Shown: piece by piece, positions 28,178 through 37,963 of the stretch
Numbering within the stretch: position 1 is the first letter of the stretch
Layout of the letters: each line of letters begins with the position of its first letter
Source: Candidatus Nanopelagicales bacterium
Lineage (GTDB): Bacteria; Actinomycetota; Actinomycetes; S36-B12
Assembly (NCBI GenBank): GCA_018402235.1
Contig: JAGYJJ010000004.1
Location: forward strand, 1,075,256-1,139,255
Length of the DNA stretch: 64,000 nt
Reading direction: 5' to 3'
Program-made: the position numbers and the translations under genes
The notes under the pieces: model-generated
Seen by the model: the letters and a program-made list of their open reading frames with translations, nothing else
Told to the model about the DNA's origin: nothing
Database searches by the model: none

Positions 28178-29443
28178 GTGCAGATGACCGGAGTCGCCAC
28201 CGAGCCGCAGTTGGCGTTCCTGCCGTGGGATATACCGCTCGAGCAGTGGCCCGAGGACGTGGTGGTGGCGCTGCCGCGCGGTATTTCCCGGCACATCGTT
28301 CGGTTCGTGCGCTTGGACGGGATCGTTTACGCGATCAAGGAAGTCGAGTGGGAACTCGCCGAACGCGAGTATCGGTTGCTCACGGACTTGAACAAGCGGG
28401 CAGTTCCGGCGGTGGAACCGGTAGCCGTTGTCCGTGATCGCGTGGATACGGATGGAGAGGACTTACCCGCGGCGTTGATCACGCGGCATCTGCAGTATTC
28501 GCTCCCCTACCGCGCGTTGTTCTCATCGACGCTGCGCGCAGAGACGGCCGATCGTTTGCTCGATGCACTTGCGGTGCTGCTCGTGCAATTGCACCTGACC
28601 GGCTTCTCGTGGAATGACTGCTCGCTGTCCAACACGCTGTTCCGCCGCGACGCCGGCGCGTTCGCCGCATATCTGGTCGATGCGGAGACCGGAGAATTGC
28701 ACGGAGCCTTGACCGACGGACAGCGCACGTACGACCTCGAGACCGCCGCGACGAACGTTGCCGGCGAATTGATGGACCTGCAGGCGGGTGAGAAGTTGCA
28801 GCACGATCTCGATCCGATCGTGATCGGCGTGAGTTTGCGTACTCGGTACGACACTTTGTGGCAGGAGATCACCAGTCCGATCGTGTTCTCTCGTGAGGAC
28901 CGCTATCCACTCGAGGCACGCATCCGCCGGTTGAACGAGCTCGGTTTTGATTTCGCCGAGTTGCAGGTGATGACAGCTCAAGATGGCGAGCACATGACCG
29001 TGCAACCGAAGGTGGTGGATGCCGGCCACCATTCGCGGCGTCTCATTCGCTTGACCGGGTTGGACGTCGAGGAGAACCAGGCGCGCCGGTTGCTCAACGA
29101 TCTCGACTCCTATCGCGTGAAGATCGGACTCGGTCCCGAAGACGAGGAGATCGCCGCGCACCAATGGGTGTCCGAGCGGTTCGAGGGAGCTATGGCCGAA
29201 GTGCCCTCGAACCTGCGCTCGCGGATGGAGCCGGCGCAGATGTTCCACGAGATCCTGGAGCACCGCTGGTTCATGTCCGAGCAGGCCGGGCAGAGCGTTC
29301 CGTTCCTCGACGCCGTGCGTAGTTATGTGGAAACGGTGTTGGTGGCCAAACCTGATGAGCGCAGCGTGATCGGCTCGCGCAGTGGTGAACCCGGCGACGT
29401 AACCGAGGAATTACGGATCATCGTCCCCACCGATAATGCCTAA
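28178..29443 (+). CDS. DUF4032 protein with kinase-like N-terminal domain
   Basis: About 421 residues. The N-terminal half resembles a lipopolysaccharide-kinase-like fold: VRFVRLDGIVYAIKEVEWELAEREYRLL, then LTGFSWNDCSLSNTLFRRD (catalytic-loop-like) and AYLVDAETGEL (Asp in a DFG-like position). The C-terminal half with RIRRLNELGFDFAELQVM and LTGLDVEENQARRLLNDLDSYR is the DUF4032 domain. Substrate unknown. The start is GTG 28178 because GGGAGG lies 7 bases upstream; an ATG two codons later is the alternative. It is followed by the antiporter gene in the same direction. Confidence 0.85.
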   Translation: MQMTGVATEPQLAFLPWDIPLEQWPEDVVVALPRGISRHIVRFVRLDGIVYAIKEVEWELAEREYRLLTDLNKRAVPAVEPVAVVRDRVDTDGEDLPAALITRHLQYSLPYRALFSSTLRAETADRLLDALAVLLVQLHLTGFSWNDCSLSNTLFRRDAGAFAAYLVDAETGELHGALTDGQRTYDLETAATNVAGELMDLQAGEKLQHDLDPIVIGVSLRTRYDTLWQEITSPIVFSREDRYPLEARIRRLNELGFDFAELQVMTAQDGEHMTVQPKVVDAGHHSRRLIRLTGLDVEENQARRLLNDLDSYRVKIGLGPEDEEIAAHQWVSERFEGAMAEVPSNLRSRMEPAQMFHEILEHRWFMSEQAGQSVPFLDAVRSYVETVLVAKPDERSVIGSRSGEPGDVTEELRIIVPTDNA

Positions 29444-29447
29444 CCCC

Positions 29448-29453
29448 TAGGTT
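29448..29453 (+). promoter_or_regulatory. Predicted -10 box TAGGTT for the antiporter gene
   Basis: TAGGTT-N6-GTG before the start at 29460, with no Shine-Dalgarno sequence; a leaderless start only 16 bases after the DUF4032 stop. Confidence 0.5.
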
Positions 29454-29459
29454 TCTCTC

Positions 29460-30653
29460 GTGGACCTCGAGCGCGAACTCATCAGCCTTCTCGTCATTGC
29501 CGGCATTTCTGCCGCAGTCCCCTTCATCCTGGGACTCACCCGAATCCGGGTGGCGGGAGCGGTTCTGCTCATCGCCCTGGGAATCCTCTTCGGGCCGCAG
29601 GTCCTGGGGTGGATCGAGGTCGATGGGTCGATAAACCTGCTTGCCGACCTCGGCCTCGGAATGCTGTTCTTCCTGGCCGGCCTCGAGCTCGAGGGCAAGG
29701 TCCTGCGCGGCACGAGCGGGAAGTTGGCAGTCTCCGGATGGCTCGTCTCCTTGGCCTTGTCAGTTCTGCTGGTAGGCGTGCTGTTCGCTACCGGGTTGGT
29801 CCAGGACTACCTCGCGGTGGCCATCGCATTGACCTCCACGGCGCTGGGCACCTTGCTGCCGCAGTTACGCGACAGCGGAACGTTGAAAACCCCGCTCGGA
29901 CGCTTCTTTATGGCAGCGGGCGCGGTGGGCGAACTCGGACCCCTCATCGCGATCTCGGTGCTGCTGGGAACCCAAAACTCTTTCGTAGCACTCTCAACGT
30001 TGATCGCCTTCGGATTGCTCGCGTTGATCTTGGCGGCGATACCGCGCCGCTTCATGAATAACAAGGTGGCAGAACTCATCGAAAGCGGCCATCGATCAAG
30101 TTCACAGACCGGTGTGCGTTTGGCAATGGTCTTGCTCATCGGGCTACTCGCAACCGCGGGCATCTTCGGTTTCGACGTTGTCCTGGGGGCATTCATCGCC
30201 GGCATCATCGTTCGTCGCTACGTCCCACAATCAGAGGAATCTGCGGTAGAGATGCGCATCGAGGCGATCGCCTTCGGCTTCTTCATCCCGCTTTTCTTCG
30301 TGGTCTCTGGGGCACGCCTGGATGTGCGATCCATCATCGAGAATCCGCTCCCGATGATTGTCTTCTTCTTCCTTCTCGCGCTGGTTCGCGGATTGCCGCA
30401 GTTCTTCCTCTATCGCTCCGCAATCCCTGACCCATGGCAGCGCGGACGATTTGCTGCGCTCGTCGCAACGGGTCTGCCAATCATCGTCGCGGTAACGACC
30501 ATTCAGGTGGAGCTCGGTCTGATGACCGAGGCGAGTGCTGCGGCGATGGTGGGCGCGGGCGCGCTGTCGGTTTTGGTATTCCCCGCGTTTGCCGAGTGGT
30601 GCGATCGAAAGTCGCCCGCTGATCGTGTGGGAAATTCAGCTAGCGACGACTGA
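29460..30653 (+). CDS. CPA2-family cation/proton antiporter (KefB-like, no TrkA domain)
   Basis: 397 residues with about 12 membrane segments. Motifs: IRVAGAVLLIALGILFGPQVLG, DLGLGMLFFLAGLELE, ALTSTALGTLLPQLRD, and FDVVLGAFIAGIIVRR with the transport Asp. It fits the Na+/H+ or K+/H+ exchangers of the KefB/CPA2 group. The cytosolic TrkA-N domain of KefB is absent. GTG start with a -10-like TAGGTT 6 bases upstream. Its 3' end overlaps the convergent rlmB gene by 14 bases. Confidence 0.9.
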   Translation: MDLERELISLLVIAGISAAVPFILGLTRIRVAGAVLLIALGILFGPQVLGWIEVDGSINLLADLGLGMLFFLAGLELEGKVLRGTSGKLAVSGWLVSLALSVLLVGVLFATGLVQDYLAVAIALTSTALGTLLPQLRDSGTLKTPLGRFFMAAGAVGELGPLIAISVLLGTQNSFVALSTLIAFGLLALILAAIPRRFMNNKVAELIESGHRSSSQTGVRLAMVLLIGLLATAGIFGFDVVLGAFIAGIIVRRYVPQSEESAVEMRIEAIAFGFFIPLFFVVSGARLDVRSIIENPLPMIVFFFLLALVRGLPQFFLYRSAIPDPWQRGRFAALVATGLPIIVAVTTIQVELGLMTEASAAAMVGAGALSVLVFPAFAEWCDRKSPADRVGNSASDD

Positions 30654-31590
30654 AGACCGAGTTCAGCGCAATGCCCGCGGCAACGCTGGCGTTGAGGGAC
30701 TCCTGCTCGTGCACCATGGGGATGCGCACCAGGAAGTCGCAGGTTTGCGCGAGGAGCCGGGAAATGCCCTCGCCCTCGGAACCAATGACGATCACCACCT
30801 TGTCGGTGATCACGTCCTGATCGATGTCAGCGAAACTCAAGGTCGCACCGGCGTCGAGTCCGATGGACATCCAGCCCTCGGTGTGAAGTTCCTCGAGCGC
30901 AACGCGCAGATTCGTGACACGCGCAACGGGCAGCCGTGAGAGCGCACCGGCGGATGCCTTCCACGCCGACGCGGTGATGCCCGCGGATCTGCGGGAGGGA
31001 AGCACGAGTCCGGCTGCACCGAACGCTGCAGCAGAGCGCGCGATCGCACCCACGTTGTGGGTGTCGGTGATGCCGTCGAGCATCACCAACAGGTTGCCCG
31101 TGGCGACGTCGTCAAGATGCGCGTACTCATACTCGGGAACCGCGAGCACCAAACCTTGGTGCAAACCCAGGTGCGCGAGGGCATCGAGGTCGGTGCGTGA
31201 GCCTTCGAAGATCGGGATGCCCTGCTCGCGTGCCAGTGAGATCGACTCACGCCACCGGTCGTCGGGGTCGGAACGAACCTGCAGATACAGCGCCGTGGCG
31301 GGAATCCGAGCACGCAGCGCTTCCACCACCGAATTACGCCCGATCACCACATCGCCCGTTGCCTTACTGGCGGTCTTACTCCCCGCCTTGCTGGAGGCGC
31401 GGGTGCGCGGGGCGTCCTTGGCGATCCGGCGGGCCTTCTTGGCAGCGGGGTGGTGCCCGCGCTCGGTCGCCTTGGGCGTGGGGCCTTTACCCTCCAAGCT
31501 CGCTTTGCGTTGCCCGCCGGAGCCAACGCTCGCGCCCTTCTTCTTGGCGCCCTTGCGCATCGCTCCGCGACGCTGGGAGTTACCGGCCAT
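30640..31590 (-). CDS. rlmB: 23S rRNA (guanosine-2'-O-)-methyltransferase RlmB
   Basis: 316 residues. A lysine- and arginine-rich N-terminal tail (about 1-75) precedes the SpoU substrate-binding domain ([14 protein letters not shown]) and the SpoU methyltransferase domain with the trefoil-knot motifs: [37 protein letters not shown] and [18 protein letters not shown]. It methylates the ribose of a 23S rRNA guanosine. It is encoded directly after cysS, overlapping its stop by 11 bases, the standard actinobacterial order. No odd features beyond the basic tail, which is usual in this phylum. Confidence 0.95.
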   Translation of the reverse strand: MAGNSQRRGAMRKGAKKKGASVGSGGQRKASLEGKGPTPKATERGHHPAAKKARRIAKDAPRTRASSKAGSKTASKATGDVVIGRNSVVEALRARIPATALYLQVRSDPDDRWRESISLAREQGIPIFEGSRTDLDALAHLGLHQGLVLAVPEYEYAHLDDVATGNLLVMLDGITDTHNVGAIARSAAAFGAAGLVLPSRRSAGITASAWKASAGALSRLPVARVTNLRVALEELHTEGWMSIGLDAGATLSFADIDQDVITDKVVIVIGSEGEGISRLLAQTCDFLVRIPMVHEQESLNASVAAGIALNSVFSRR

Positions 31591-33031
31591 CGTGGTTCGC
31601 TTCCGTTGTTTCGGATGCTCTGCCTGTTAGTGACCAGCGCGGGCCCTCGGGTGTGTCCTCAATAGCGATACCCATGTCGGTGAGTTGATCACGGATCGCA
31701 TCCGATGCGGCGTAATCCTTGCGTTCGCGCGCGGCCTGGCGCTGATCGAGGGCCACCTTGACCAGACCATCGACCGCGTCGGTCAACTGCTCATCCGATC
31801 CTGCCGCCTGCCACTGCGCGGGGTTGAGACCGAGAACGTCGAGCATCGCTACGACTGATGACACGGCAGTGCTCGTTGCGTCGAGGTCACCTGCGGCGAG
31901 CGCGGCGTTGCCGTCGCGCACGGTTCCGTGGATGGCGGCGAGGGCTTGCGGGGTGTTGATGTCGTCGTCCATCGCGGCATCGAAAGCCTCTGTTCTGGCG
32001 CTCGGATCTACATCGATGCTGCTGACCTTCAGCGCCTCCATTGCGCGGGTGATGAATCCTTCGATCCGCCGAAAACCCTGACCGGCGTCGTTGACCATTT
32101 CGTCGGAGAACTCCAGCATCGAGCGGTAGTGCGCGCCGGCAAGGTAGTAGCGAAGCTCGATCGGACGGACGCGTTGAACAACTTCAGAGACAAGCAGTGA
32201 GTTGCCCAAGGACTTACTCATCTTCTCCCCGGCGGTTGTCACCCACGCGTTATGCAGCCAGTAGTTCGCGAAACCGTCCCCCGCGCATTTCGATTGCGCG
32301 ATCTCGTTCTCGTGGTGCGGGAACACCAGATCCAACCCCCCACCGTGAATATCGAAAGTCGCACCCAGGTACTTCTCGGCCATTGCCGAGCACTCGATAT
32401 GCCACCCGGGCCGGCCGGGTCCCCACGGGGTGTCCCACGAGGGCTCACCTTCCTTGGCGCCCTTCCACATCGCGAAGTCGCGCGGGTCGCGTTTGGCGCG
32501 CTCCGCCTTGTCCTCCGCATCGGCAGCGGGAAGCATGTCGTCAATGCGTTGGCCACTCAAAGCGCCGTACTCGGGGTAGGAGCGAACATCGAAGTAGACG
32601 TCGCCGCCGGCCGCGTAGCCGAAGCCTGCATCGATCAGCCGCTGCATCAACTGCACCATCTCCGGGATATGGCCGGTGGCGCGAGGTTCGTAGGTGGGTG
32701 GCAGGCAGCCGAGGGTGTCGTAGGCCCAGGTGAAGGCACGCTCGTTGCGCATCGCCACCACCCAGTACGGCACACCCTCGCGCTCACCGTTCGCGAGGAT
32801 TTTGTCGTCGATATCCGTGACGTTGCGGATATAGGTGACGTCGTAACCGCGCGCCATGAGCCAGCGCCGCACGATGTCGAAGGCCACCCCACTGCGGATA
32901 TGACCTACGTGTGGGGGAGCCTGAACTGTGGCGCCACACACATACATGCCCACCCGGCCGTCCTGAATCGGTACGAATTCACGAACACTGCGCGAGGCGG
33001 TGTCGTGAAGACGTAACGACGATTCAGGCAC
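31580..33031 (-). CDS. cysS: Cysteinyl-tRNA synthetase
   Basis: 483 residues, class I synthetase. [19 protein letters not shown] holds the HIGH-like motif and a zinc-binding Cys; [10 protein letters not shown] and [11 protein letters not shown] give the other zinc ligands; KMSKS is seen in [10 protein letters not shown]. It charges tRNA-Cys. GTG start: TAGTGT lies exactly 6 bases upstream and no ribosome binding site is seen. Its partner rlmB follows. MshC, the mycothiol ligase related to CysS, is excluded by the length and the full C-terminal tRNA-binding part. Confidence 0.97.
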   Translation of the reverse strand: MPESSLRLHDTASRSVREFVPIQDGRVGMYVCGATVQAPPHVGHIRSGVAFDIVRRWLMARGYDVTYIRNVTDIDDKILANGEREGVPYWVVAMRNERAFTWAYDTLGCLPPTYEPRATGHIPEMVQLMQRLIDAGFGYAAGGDVYFDVRSYPEYGALSGQRIDDMLPAADAEDKAERAKRDPRDFAMWKGAKEGEPSWDTPWGPGRPGWHIECSAMAEKYLGATFDIHGGGLDLVFPHHENEIAQSKCAGDGFANYWLHNAWVTTAGEKMSKSLGNSLLVSEVVQRVRPIELRYYLAGAHYRSMLEFSDEMVNDAGQGFRRIEGFITRAMEALKVSSIDVDPSARTEAFDAAMDDDINTPQALAAIHGTVRDGNAALAAGDLDATSTAVSSVVAMLDVLGLNPAQWQAAGSDEQLTDAVDGLVKVALDQRQAARERKDYAASDAIRDQLTDMGIAIEDTPEGPRWSLTGRASETTEANHDGR

Positions 33032-33037
33032 GGTCAG

Positions 33038-33043
33038 ACACTA
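33038..33043 (-). promoter_or_regulatory. Predicted -10 box TAGTGT for leaderless cysS
   Basis: Minus strand TAGTGT-CTGACC-GTG; no Shine-Dalgarno sequence. It lies in the 35-base gap after the secreted-protein gene. Confidence 0.55.
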
Positions 33044-33066
33044 GCGCTGACCCGAGAGCGCCTCAG

Positions 33067-33768
33067 TTAGCCAAGCCAGCGGGTCACGGCGTTGAAGGCC
33101 ACCTGGTTCACCGCACGGCGTTCCCTGGTGGACATGTTCAACTCCGAGCCGGTGTAACGACTGGTATTGATGATGACATCGTTCACCAACGTGTACACGC
33201 TGTAGCTATCACTGCTGTAGGTACCGCCGTCGTAGGTTCCGTCGGCGCTACCACTCGTCACATCCTCGTAGTTCTCATTCAAGAAGACCGATGCCACACC
33301 GGCAACCGTGACAAGCGGAACCGAACCGCTGGTGTTGAGGCGTGACCAGGTGTCAGTGCTGCCGTCGGCGAAGGTCTGCTGACCGCTCGCCGGTCCCTCG
33401 CACTTCTTCAGGCCTGCCTTCAACTCATTAAAGGCCTTGATCGCTTGCGTGGCTGAGGCGTACTGCGTGACGCTCACACCGATACCGGCGGAGTCCTTCT
33501 TCCCGTTGTAGTTCACGTTGAACTGCATCTGACCACCGGCGAACTCCACACGGGTGTTCTCATCGCCACACAGGAAGCTCTTACCACTCATGGGAGAGGC
33601 GTTGAAGTTGGCGCCCTTCTTCGCGTTCAGCGATGCAGGAATATCCGAATGGCTGATCATGTGACCGGCTGCGTAGGCGTACATTTCGCGGTCGTAGGCC
33701 TGAGCGGGTGCGGCAAGACCGATGGCGGCGACCGCACTAGCGGCGGCAATGGCGGCGAACTTCCTCAT
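33067..33768 (-). CDS. Secreted protein with PknH-like sensor-domain features
   Basis: 233 residues with a clear signal peptide (MRKFAAIAAASAVAAIGLAAPAQA, cleavage after AQA). The mature part has SFLCGDENTRVEF, VSVTQYASATQAIKAFNELKAGLKKCEGP and INTSRYTGSELNMSTRERRAVNQVAFNAVTRWL. Two cysteines in the layout of the extracellular PknH_C-like sensor domain suggest that family, but the match is by eye. No enzyme motif. AAGGAG lies before the ATG at 33768. It stands between cysS and ispF on the same strand but has its own ribosome binding site. Confidence 0.8.
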   Translation of the reverse strand: MRKFAAIAAASAVAAIGLAAPAQAYDREMYAYAAGHMISHSDIPASLNAKKGANFNASPMSGKSFLCGDENTRVEFAGGQMQFNVNYNGKKDSAGIGVSVTQYASATQAIKAFNELKAGLKKCEGPASGQQTFADGSTDTWSRLNTSGSVPLVTVAGVASVFLNENYEDVTSGSADGTYDGGTYSSDSYSVYTLVNDVIINTSRYTGSELNMSTRERRAVNQVAFNAVTRWLG

Positions 33769-33799
33769 GTAGAGCTCCTTGGTAGACAGTCTGGTTAGC

Positions 33800-34282
33800 C
33801 TAGACGGCGTTTTTGAATTCCACCAAAGCCGTTGCGATGGCAGCGATTCCCTCACCGCGTCCGGTCAGGCCGAGGCCGTCGGTGGTGGTTCCCGAGATGC
33901 TCACCGGCGCACCAAGTGCCGCAGACATGATGTCCTGCGCTTCACCGCGGCGGGTGCCGATGCGTGGTCGGTTGCCGATGACCTGCACAGAGGCGTTCAC
34001 GATGCGGATGCCCGAGGCACGCACCGTTTGGGCTACATGCGCGATCAAACTGACGCCCGATGCTTCCGCCCACTGCGGATCGTCGGTACCCACGAGGGAT
34101 CCAAGATCCCCGAGCCCACTGGCGGAAAGCACCGCATCGCACACAGCATGCGCGGCAACATCCGCGTCTGAGTGGCCGGCCAGACCTTCTTCATCGGGCC
34201 AGAGCAGCCCGGCTAACCACATGGGGCGCCCGGGCGCGAACGCGTGCACATCGGAACCGATTCCCACGCGCAGATCACTCAT
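33800..34282 (-). CDS. ispF: 2-C-methyl-D-erythritol 2,4-cyclodiphosphate synthase
   Basis: 160 residues. [10 protein letters not shown] supplies the zinc ligands Asp and His, [15 protein letters not shown] the third and further active-site residues, and [19 protein letters not shown] the C-terminal signature. It forms the cyclodiphosphate of the MEP pathway. The start ATG overlaps the ispD stop (ATGA), so the two are translationally coupled. Length is normal. Confidence 0.97.
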   Translation of the reverse strand: MSDLRVGIGSDVHAFAPGRPMWLAGLLWPDEEGLAGHSDADVAAHAVCDAVLSASGLGDLGSLVGTDDPQWAEASGVSLIAHVAQTVRASGIRIVNASVQVIGNRPRIGTRRGEAQDIMSAALGAPVSISGTTTDGLGLTGRGEGIAAIATALVEFKNAV

Positions 34283-34986
34283 CGGACCCTCCGCTTGGCG
34301 ATGATCGATTCGGCAAGCAGGAAGTCCAGCGGCCTGGTGACCTTGAAGGCTTCTTCGTGGCCGCTGATGGCATGCACGGCGATACCAAGGGACTCCACCA
34401 TTCCGGCATCGTCGGTAACCGATGAGTCGACTTCCGCATGCGCACGCTGCAAAACCTCGCGGCGGAAACCTTGCGGTGTTTGCGTGGCGCGTAACTGTTC
34501 GCGGGGAACGGTGCCAAGGATCTGCCCATCCTCGGTGATCGATTTAATGGTGTCGACGACGGGCATGACGGGAATTACTGCATCGTGCCCGTCGCGGATC
34601 GCCGCGACCACTCCGGTCACAACCTCAACTGGAACGAGGGGTCGGGCAGCGTCGTGCACGAGGACAACATCAATGTCGTCGGGAAGCGATATGAGTGCGC
34701 GGGCTACCGAATCCGAGCGGGTATCGCCACCAGCAACCACGGACACATCCGCCGAGAACTCCTGCTGGGAGAGCAGCGAGCGCACTTCCTCGACGCTCGC
34801 CTCCGGGGCTGCGACGATCACCACCTCGACCATCGGGCTCGCAGCGAGTGCCTTGACCGCATGCACGAGCATCGGAGTTCCGGCAATTTCCCGAAGGGCT
34901 TTGGGAATCCCCGGGCCCAGGCGTTCGCCCTTGCCGGCAGCGGGAACGAGGGCAGCGACGCGTCCGTGGGGCGGTGCGCTGCTCAT
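34279..34986 (-). CDS. ispD: 2-C-methyl-D-erythritol 4-phosphate cytidylyltransferase
   Basis: 235 residues. The CTP-binding start [32 protein letters not shown] and [13 protein letters not shown] are the family signatures. It transfers CMP to methylerythritol phosphate, the step three before IspF. I placed the start at ATG 34986 ([18 protein letters not shown]), which gives the usual length and begins 20 bases after carD; longer readings overlap carD. No strong Shine-Dalgarno sequence is seen. CarD, IspD and IspF form one operon as in Mycobacterium. Confidence 0.96.
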   Translation of the reverse strand: MSSAPPHGRVAALVPAAGKGERLGPGIPKALREIAGTPMLVHAVKALAASPMVEVVIVAAPEASVEEVRSLLSQQEFSADVSVVAGGDTRSDSVARALISLPDDIDVVLVHDAARPLVPVEVVTGVVAAIRDGHDAVIPVMPVVDTIKSITEDGQILGTVPREQLRATQTPQGFRREVLQRAHAEVDSSVTDDAGMVESLGIAVHAISGHEEAFKVTRPLDFLLAESIIAKRRVR

Positions 34987-35005
34987 GGCGCTTTCGGCTC
35001 GAAGA

Positions 35006-35488
35006 TCAGGAGGCCAAGACCTCGTCGAGGATGGCCTCGGCCTTGTCCTCGTCGGTCTTCTCCGCCAGCGCCAACTCACTCACCAGAATCTGGCGAGCCT
35101 TGGCGAGCATCCGCTTCTCGCCGGCCGACAGACCGCGCTCCTGTTCACGACGGAACAGATCACGGACCACCTCGGCAACCTTGATGACATCGCCGGAAGC
35201 CAGCTTCTCCAAGTTCGCCTTATAGCGGCGGGACCAGTTGGTGGGCTCCTCGGTATACGGCTGGCGCAGAACGTTAAAGACCTTGTCCAGCCCTTCCGCA
35301 TTCACAACGTCACGAACTCCTACGAGATCGACGTTGTCCGCAGGTACCCGAACCGTGAGATCGCCCTGCGCCACGCGGAGAACCAGATACTCCCGGTCCT
35401 CTCCTTTAATCTTGCGCATTTCGACCGATTCGATCAGTGCTGCGCCGTGGTGCGGATAGACGACCGTGTCTCCGACGTTGAATGCCAT
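35006..35488 (-). CDS. carD: CarD-family RNA polymerase-binding regulator
   Basis: 160 residues. [21 protein letters not shown] is the RNA-polymerase-interacting (TRCF-like) domain; the C-terminal half is helical with [27 protein letters not shown] and the DNA-contact part that ends LGALAEKT-like. CarD binds the RNAP beta subunit and stabilises open complexes, chiefly at rRNA promoters. AAAGGGG lies upstream of the ATG. It is divergent from the LpqE-like gene, 64 bases apart, the same arrangement as Rv3583c and Rv3584. Confidence 0.96.
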   Translation of the reverse strand: MAFNVGDTVVYPHHGAALIESVEMRKIKGEDREYLVLRVAQGDLTVRVPADNVDLVGVRDVVNAEGLDKVFNVLRQPYTEEPTNWSRRYKANLEKLASGDVIKVAEVVRDLFRREQERGLSAGEKRMLAKARQILVSELALAEKTDEDKAEAILDEVLAS

Positions 35489-35540
35489 TGAGTTGAACCC
35501 CTTTCGAGAACACCGATTCTACCACCGGGGGTTCGACCGT

Positions 35541-35546
35541 TATTCT
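35541..35546 (+). promoter_or_regulatory. Predicted -10 box TATTCT for the LpqE-like gene
   Basis: TATTCT-N6-GTG before the start at 35553, with no Shine-Dalgarno sequence. It lies in the carD/lpqE divergent region. Confidence 0.6.
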
Positions 35547-35552
35547 GCGGTT

Positions 35553-36059
35553 GTGCGGATACGTCAATCAACCACTGTCGTCCTGTCAGCAGGCCTCCTG
35601 GCCTCCTCCTTGGCTCTCACGGGCTGTTTCAACGGAATGGGTGCGCAGACCAACCTGCAAAACGATCAGTTGACCGGCAACGGTGTCCAAGCCCAGGTGG
35701 GCAATGTCCGCGCAGAGAATCTGACTTTGGTAGCCGGCCCGGAGGGCTCGGCCAGTGCCACGTTGATTACGCGCATCATCAATGGCGATCCCGAGCCCGA
35801 CGCATTATTGGGTGTTCAAATCGATGGCATCCCGGCCTACGTGACCGGCGACATCGTGGAACTGCGCCCGGATGATTCGGTCGGTTTTGGATTCGACGCC
35901 GACCGTTGGATCAATTCCTACGACTTCGATGCCGCGTTGAGCACCTACGTTCCTGTGGCGCTGCAGTTCGAACGCGCCGGCATCGTCGAAGCGGAAGTCC
36001 TCGTCGTTCCGGCCAGCGGCTACTACGAGGGCATTGAGCCGGTTCCCCCGGCTGCGTAA
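35553..36059 (+). CDS. LpqE-like lipoprotein
   Basis: 168 residues. A signal with lipobox LALTGC (Cys near residue 24) shows anchoring outside the membrane. The mature part is beta-rich: RAENLTLVAGPEGSASATLITRIING, VDIVELRPDDSV-like strands and VPVALQFERAGIVEAEVLV, as in the LpqE/DUF461 group, which is related to copper-chaperone folds. No Met/His copper motif is obvious. The position, divergent from carD, matches mycobacterial lpqE (Rv3584), which is the main basis for the name. GTG start supported by the -10 box 6 bases upstream. Confidence 0.8.
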   Translation: MRIRQSTTVVLSAGLLASSLALTGCFNGMGAQTNLQNDQLTGNGVQAQVGNVRAENLTLVAGPEGSASATLITRIINGDPEPDALLGVQIDGIPAYVTGDIVELRPDDSVGFGFDADRWINSYDFDAALSTYVPVALQFERAGIVEAEVLVVPASGYYEGIEPVPPAA

Positions 36060-36068
36060 CTGATTGGC

Positions 36069-36752
36069 CTACTTACTCTCGAACTTGTAGCCCAGGCCTC
36101 GCACGGTAACTAGGTGCACCGGGTGTGCAGGGTCTTCCTCGATTTTCGCGCGAAGGCGCTTGACGTGAACGTCGAGTGTCTTGGTATCGCCCACATAGTC
36201 CGATCCCCACACGCGATCGATGAGTTGAGCGCGCGTGAGAACGCGACCGGAGTTGCGTACCAAAATCTCGAGCAGATCGAATTCCTTGAGCGGCATGGTG
36301 ATCTGTTGACCACGCACCGTCACAACGTGGCGTTCCACGTCCATTCGCACCGGACCGGCCTCCACTGCAGCCGGCATGAGTTCATCAAGATCACCGTGGC
36401 GCCGGAGCACTGCACGAAGCCGAGCGAGGAGTTCGCGCGATGAGAACGGTTTGGTGACGTAGTCGTCTGCTCCGAGTTCGAGTCCGACCACCTTGTCGAC
36501 TTCGCCATCTTTCGCGGTGAGCATGATGATAGGAACTTGCGAACGGGTGCGGATCTGTCGACAGACTTCGGTTCCGGGCAAACCCGGGAGCATCAGGTCT
36601 AACAAAACTAGATCGGGCCCAACCTTCTCGAATTGCTCAAGGGCTGAATTTCCGTCAGCTGCAACCGTAACTTCATAACCTTCGCGTTCCAGCATGAAGG
36701 TCAACGCCTCGGAGAATGACTCTTCGTCCTCGACAACCAACACCCGAGTCAT
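36069..36752 (-). CDS. regX3: OmpR-family response regulator RegX3/PhoP
   Basis: 227 residues. The receiver has the acidic pocket VVEDEES, phosphorylated Asp52 (LLDLMLPG) and Lys near 101 (DDYVTKPF). The winged helix reads LKEFDLLEILVRNSGRVLTRAQLIDRVWG and GLGYKFESK at the end. Its ATG overlaps the kinase stop by four bases (ATGA). With a SenX3-like kinase and phoU beside it, it should control phosphate-starvation genes. The gene is convergent with the LpqE-like gene, 9 bases apart. Confidence 0.95.
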   Translation of the reverse strand: MTRVLVVEDEESFSEALTFMLEREGYEVTVAADGNSALEQFEKVGPDLVLLDLMLPGLPGTEVCRQIRTRSQVPIIMLTAKDGEVDKVVGLELGADDYVTKPFSSRELLARLRAVLRRHGDLDELMPAAVEAGPVRMDVERHVVTVRGQQITMPLKEFDLLEILVRNSGRVLTRAQLIDRVWGSDYVGDTKTLDVHVKRLRAKIEEDPAHPVHLVTVRGLGYKFESK

Positions 36753-37891
36753 GGCCGCCCTCCCTCTTCCGGCATTGTCACGATATCTATTTCCAACTCT
36801 TGCGGTTCACGAACCGAACCGATCTGCGGGTCGTATGCCGGTAAGCGAAGGGTGAATGTCGATCCAGTATTTACTTCGGACCACACGGTGCACTCGCCAC
36901 CGTGGTTTTGGCATACGTGCTTGACGATCGCCAGACCTAGTCCTGTGCCGCCGGTACCCCGTGAACGAGCTGGATCAACGCGATAGAAGCGTTCGAAGAT
37001 GCGATCGAGATCGTGTCCGGGGATGCCGATTCCTTGGTCTTTCACGGAAATTTCGATGATGCCGTCCTTGATCCGAGAGGACACAGCAACTCGAGTGTGC
37101 TGGGGCGAGTAAACAATTGCGTTGGTGAGCAGGTTGCGCAGTGCGGTGAGCAGTTGTCCGCGATCGCCATATGCCTCAGCGCCCGATTCCTCGCTGCGAA
37201 TCAGCTCAATCTCCCGACTCGTCCCAAGGGTGCGGACCTCTTCGAAAGCGCGCGATACGAGTTCATCAACACTCACTACTTCCGCGCGGGTCATCGGATC
37301 GTCACTTTGCAGCCGAGACAAATCGATGACGTCTTGGATCAAACTGCTCAAACGGTTGGACTCCATCTGCATGCGCTCGGCGAAATGACGCACCTGCTCG
37401 GGATCATCGGCGGCGGCCTGAACGGTTTCCGCGAGAAGCGACAGCGCACCGACGGGTGTCTTCAATTCATGACTCACATTCGCCACGAAGTCGCGGCGAA
37501 CTGCGTCAACGCGCCGCTCTTCCGCTAGATCGTCGATAAGGATGAGGATGGCACCTGTGCCAAGGGCTGCTGCGCGCACGCGTAATTCGAGGAGTTCGCG
37601 TCCCAGCGGTGGGCGGCGCACCCGCATCTCCTGCTCACGGGCGTTGCCATCCTCGCTAACCCGCTCAACGAGTCGGACGATGTCCGAGATGGTGAGGGAA
37701 CTGCGGTTCACCAGGCCGAGGGCCAGCGCGCGTGAACTGGCTCGAAGGACCGCACCGTCTGGGGCAGTCACGATCGATGCTGAGGGCAGAACGGACAAAA
37801 CCCTGATGACCTCGTCCGGCACGGCGGGGCGACCATCCGAGGAACGGTTAGCCCCCGGCGTGTTGATGCCTACTCGCCTGCGCAGTGCCAC
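36749..37891 (-). CDS. senX3: SenX3-like histidine kinase without membrane segments
   Basis: 380 residues. A PAS-like part (residues 28-125; VLPSASIVTAPDGAVLRASSRALAL) leads to FVANVSHELKTPVGAL with phosphoacceptor His141, then HATPase_c boxes LLTNAIVYSPQ, DQGIGIPG and GTGLGLAIVKHVCQNHGG. SenX3 and PhoR kinases normally have one or two N-terminal membrane helices. None is seen here in any frame up to the phoU promoter, so this is a cytosolic variant. GTG start with a perfect -10 box 6 bases upstream. It overlaps regX3 by ATGA. Confidence 0.93.
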   Translation of the reverse strand: MALRRRVGINTPGANRSSDGRPAVPDEVIRVLSVLPSASIVTAPDGAVLRASSRALALGLVNRSSLTISDIVRLVERVSEDGNAREQEMRVRRPPLGRELLELRVRAAALGTGAILILIDDLAEERRVDAVRRDFVANVSHELKTPVGALSLLAETVQAAADDPEQVRHFAERMQMESNRLSSLIQDVIDLSRLQSDDPMTRAEVVSVDELVSRAFEEVRTLGTSREIELIRSEESGAEAYGDRGQLLTALRNLLTNAIVYSPQHTRVAVSSRIKDGIIEISVKDQGIGIPGHDLDRIFERFYRVDPARSRGTGGTGLGLAIVKHVCQNHGGECTVWSEVNTGSTFTLRLPAYDPQIGSVREPQELEIDIVTMPEEGGRP

Positions 37892-37897
37892 GAGCGC

Positions 37898-37903
37898 AGG
37901 ATA
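37898..37903 (-). promoter_or_regulatory. Predicted -10 box TATCCT for leaderless senX3
   Basis: Minus strand TATCCT-GCGCTC-GTG, no Shine-Dalgarno sequence. It supports the start at 37891 and therefore the soluble form of the kinase. Confidence 0.6.
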
Positions 37904-37963
37904 GGTCCGTAGCGGTTAGCGAGATCACCCCGAGCAGTCTCAAATGCACATGTTTGTCCTAGC

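Noticed and set aside
34244..35491. A 415-codon open frame on the plus strand over ispF, ispD and carD
   Set aside because: It runs antisense across three firmly identified genes and is rich in Ser/Arg/Thr, the usual look of a shadow frame in GC-rich DNA.
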